Of a stretch of 64,000 nt of DNA, positions 63,067 to 64,000 are shown one piece after another (within the stretch, counting starts at the first letter, position 1; each line of letters starts with the position of its first letter). Below the pieces are notes generated by a model. It did no database searches and had not been told where the DNA came from. It saw only the letters and a program-made list of their open reading frames with translations. Source of the stretch: Leishmania donovani (Eukaryota > Euglenozoa > Kinetoplastea > Trypanosomatida > Trypanosomatidae); NCBI RefSeq assembly GCF_000227135.1, contig NC_018259.1, positions 417,140 through 481,139 on the forward strand. The letters run 5' to 3'. The position numbers and the translations under genes are program-made.

Positions 63067-63345
63067 CGGTGTTTCTGTCGAGGCACTGCGCTACTCTCTA
63101 TAGCGAGGGCGTCTGAGCACGTTATTCTGTTTGGCTGCCCTCTTGCTTTCAAACGGGACTACTGAACACCCGTTCGTTGTCAGAGTGCGCACGACAGCTT
63201 GTACGGTTTGGGCAAAAAAGGAGAAGAGGGAGGGAGAGGCGTCGGATGGGGAGTGGAACGGATCTCCGTAGGCCGGCACGACACACACACACACACACTT
63301 TACTTCGTAGCTGATACCTCTTTTCCCCATCGTCACCTTAGCGCC
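62171..63345 (+). other. Intercistronic spacer with no gene seen
   Basis: The spacer has G10 and G12 runs near 62231 and 62351, a (TG)n tract at 63040-63066 and a (CA)n tract near 63281-63298. No ORF has recognisable content. Confidence 0.6.
63040..63066 (+). repeat. (TG)n microsatellite
   Basis: About thirteen uninterrupted TG units, read directly. Confidence 0.9.
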
Positions 63346-64000
63346 ATGGCTGAGACGGCCGGCGTGAGAGGCCGACGCACCTTCATGGGACGTCAGCGCT
63401 CGCAACATGAGGTGCAGACAGAGGCGTCCTTTGTGCCAGGTTGCAACAGTCTTGAGTACGCTTATGATCCGCTGGCGAGTGAGCAGTACGCGAGTCTTGT
63501 GGAGCTGCGGCAAATGATCCATTCTTGCCTGACCCTCGTGGCCGGCGACGTCTACGATGTGGTCAGCTTCAAGGATATTCTGTACCATCTTGAGAGTGAG
63601 ATGCCATCGTCGCTGCCTGTCACCGACCTGCTGCTTCTCTCCTCTCGGCTGTTCCGGCGCACCGCTGAGCTTGGTCGGCTGCTGAGCTGCTTCTTTGGCG
63701 TCGTTTTTGCGGACGACCACAACGACGAGCACTTCCGCTTCGCTGAGGTGCGTCTGCTTCAGCGCGAGATCCGTGAGCTGAAGAGGCAGCTGAGCGCGTC
63801 GGAGGAGGAGCGGCGACGGCTGAAGGAGATGCTCGACAATGTCGGCCAGGTGGCATACGACCACGGAAGGGCGGTGGAGCTGCTAGAGACGCACAACAAG
63901 GTGCTCAAGAAGCAAAGCACTGCCTTGGAGGACCAGATGGCGCTGCTGTTTCATCAACTCAACTCGGGACTCGAGGGGCACTGTAAGGCCGCGTACCAGC
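63346..64000 (+). CDS. Coiled-coil hypothetical protein, N-terminal 218 residues (runs off the window)
   Basis: The ATG at 63346 opens a frame with no stop to the end of the window. Residues 1-35 are basic and polar. Residues about 40-135 form a helical region with hydrophobic stretches (YASLVELRQMIHSCLTLVAG, then LLLLSSRLFRRTAELGRLLS). Residues about 138-200 are typical coiled coil (VRLLQREIRELKRQLSASEE, then RRRLKEMLDNVGQ). The third codon position is strongly G/C, as in the other genes of the window, which supports a real gene. No family is recognised, and the end of the protein and any C-terminal domain lie outside the window. Confidence 0.8.
   Translation, partial: MAETAGVRGRRTFMGRQRSQHEVQTEASFVPGCNSLEYAYDPLASEQYASLVELRQMIHSCLTLVAGDVYDVVSFKDILYHLESEMPSSLPVTDLLLLSSRLFRRTAELGRLLSCFFGVVFADDHNDEHFRFAEVRLLQREIRELKRQLSASEEERRRLKEMLDNVGQVAYDHGRAVELLETHNKVLKKQSTALEDQMALLFHQLNSGLEGHCKAAYQ

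Overview
The window looks like nuclear DNA of a trypanosomatid, most likely a Leishmania species. All convincing genes lie on the + strand and none shows an intron. Coding regions favour G or C at the third codon position. The genes are separated by 0.75-2 kb pyrimidine-rich spacers with AG acceptors and dinucleotide repeats, as expected for a polycistronic unit processed by trans-splicing and polyadenylation. The gene content (axonemal dynein intermediate chain, CRM1, SmG, VPS29, Rpn12, kinetoplastid-type PPR proteins, a PUFA-type elongase) fits a flagellated eukaryote. From memory, several of these genes are neighbours on Leishmania chromosome 32; that is recollection, not a search result.

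Layout: 1-234 is the 3' end of a Maf-like nucleotide pyrophosphatase. It is followed by a tail-anchored coiled-coil protein (1019-2761), VPS29 (4517-5131), outer-arm dynein intermediate chain DNAI2/IC2 (6676-8481), SmG (10135-10380), a small one-TM protein (11733-12299), a 1629-residue ARM-ZZ-HECT ubiquitin ligase (14411-19300), exportin CRM1 (20908-24021), two mitochondrial carriers in tandem (25298-26395 and 27396-28409), a 1607-residue Ser/Pro-rich protein with a degenerate repeated motif (29757-34580), and a PPR-like protein (35843-38113) whose last codons look frameshifted. After a repeat-rich segment come an ELO elongase (47521-48666), a multi-pass membrane protein (50454-51539), an ankyrin protein (52297-54279), a protein with two RVxF-like motifs (55477-57177), proteasome subunit Rpn12 (57913-58737), a PPR protein (59765-62170) and the 5' part of a coiled-coil protein (63346 onward).

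The one disturbed region is about 38.1-45.3 kb. A 538-bp element, also present once at 2988-3525 and probably SIDER-like, occurs there as one + copy, two - copies and a fragment. Two copies sit inside a 608-bp unit present in inverted orientation at 38157-38823 and 43977-44584. Between these arms lie one hypothetical gene (39724-40641) and a tandem module repeated two and a half times (41544-43611). Four gaps of exactly 99 N cut this region. The sequences flanking the gaps duplicate one another, so part of the structure is probably unmerged assembly overlap and part may be genuine repeat-driven rearrangement.

The genes are housekeeping, cytoskeletal or mitochondrial and do not form a single pathway, which is normal for such units. 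I found no tRNA, rRNA, CRISPR array or defence-like system. The strongest unexplained signals are the inverted and tandem repeat block, a perfect 16-bp hairpin at 59234-59269, the motif repeat of the 29757-34580 protein, and the probable frameshift at the end of the 35843 gene.
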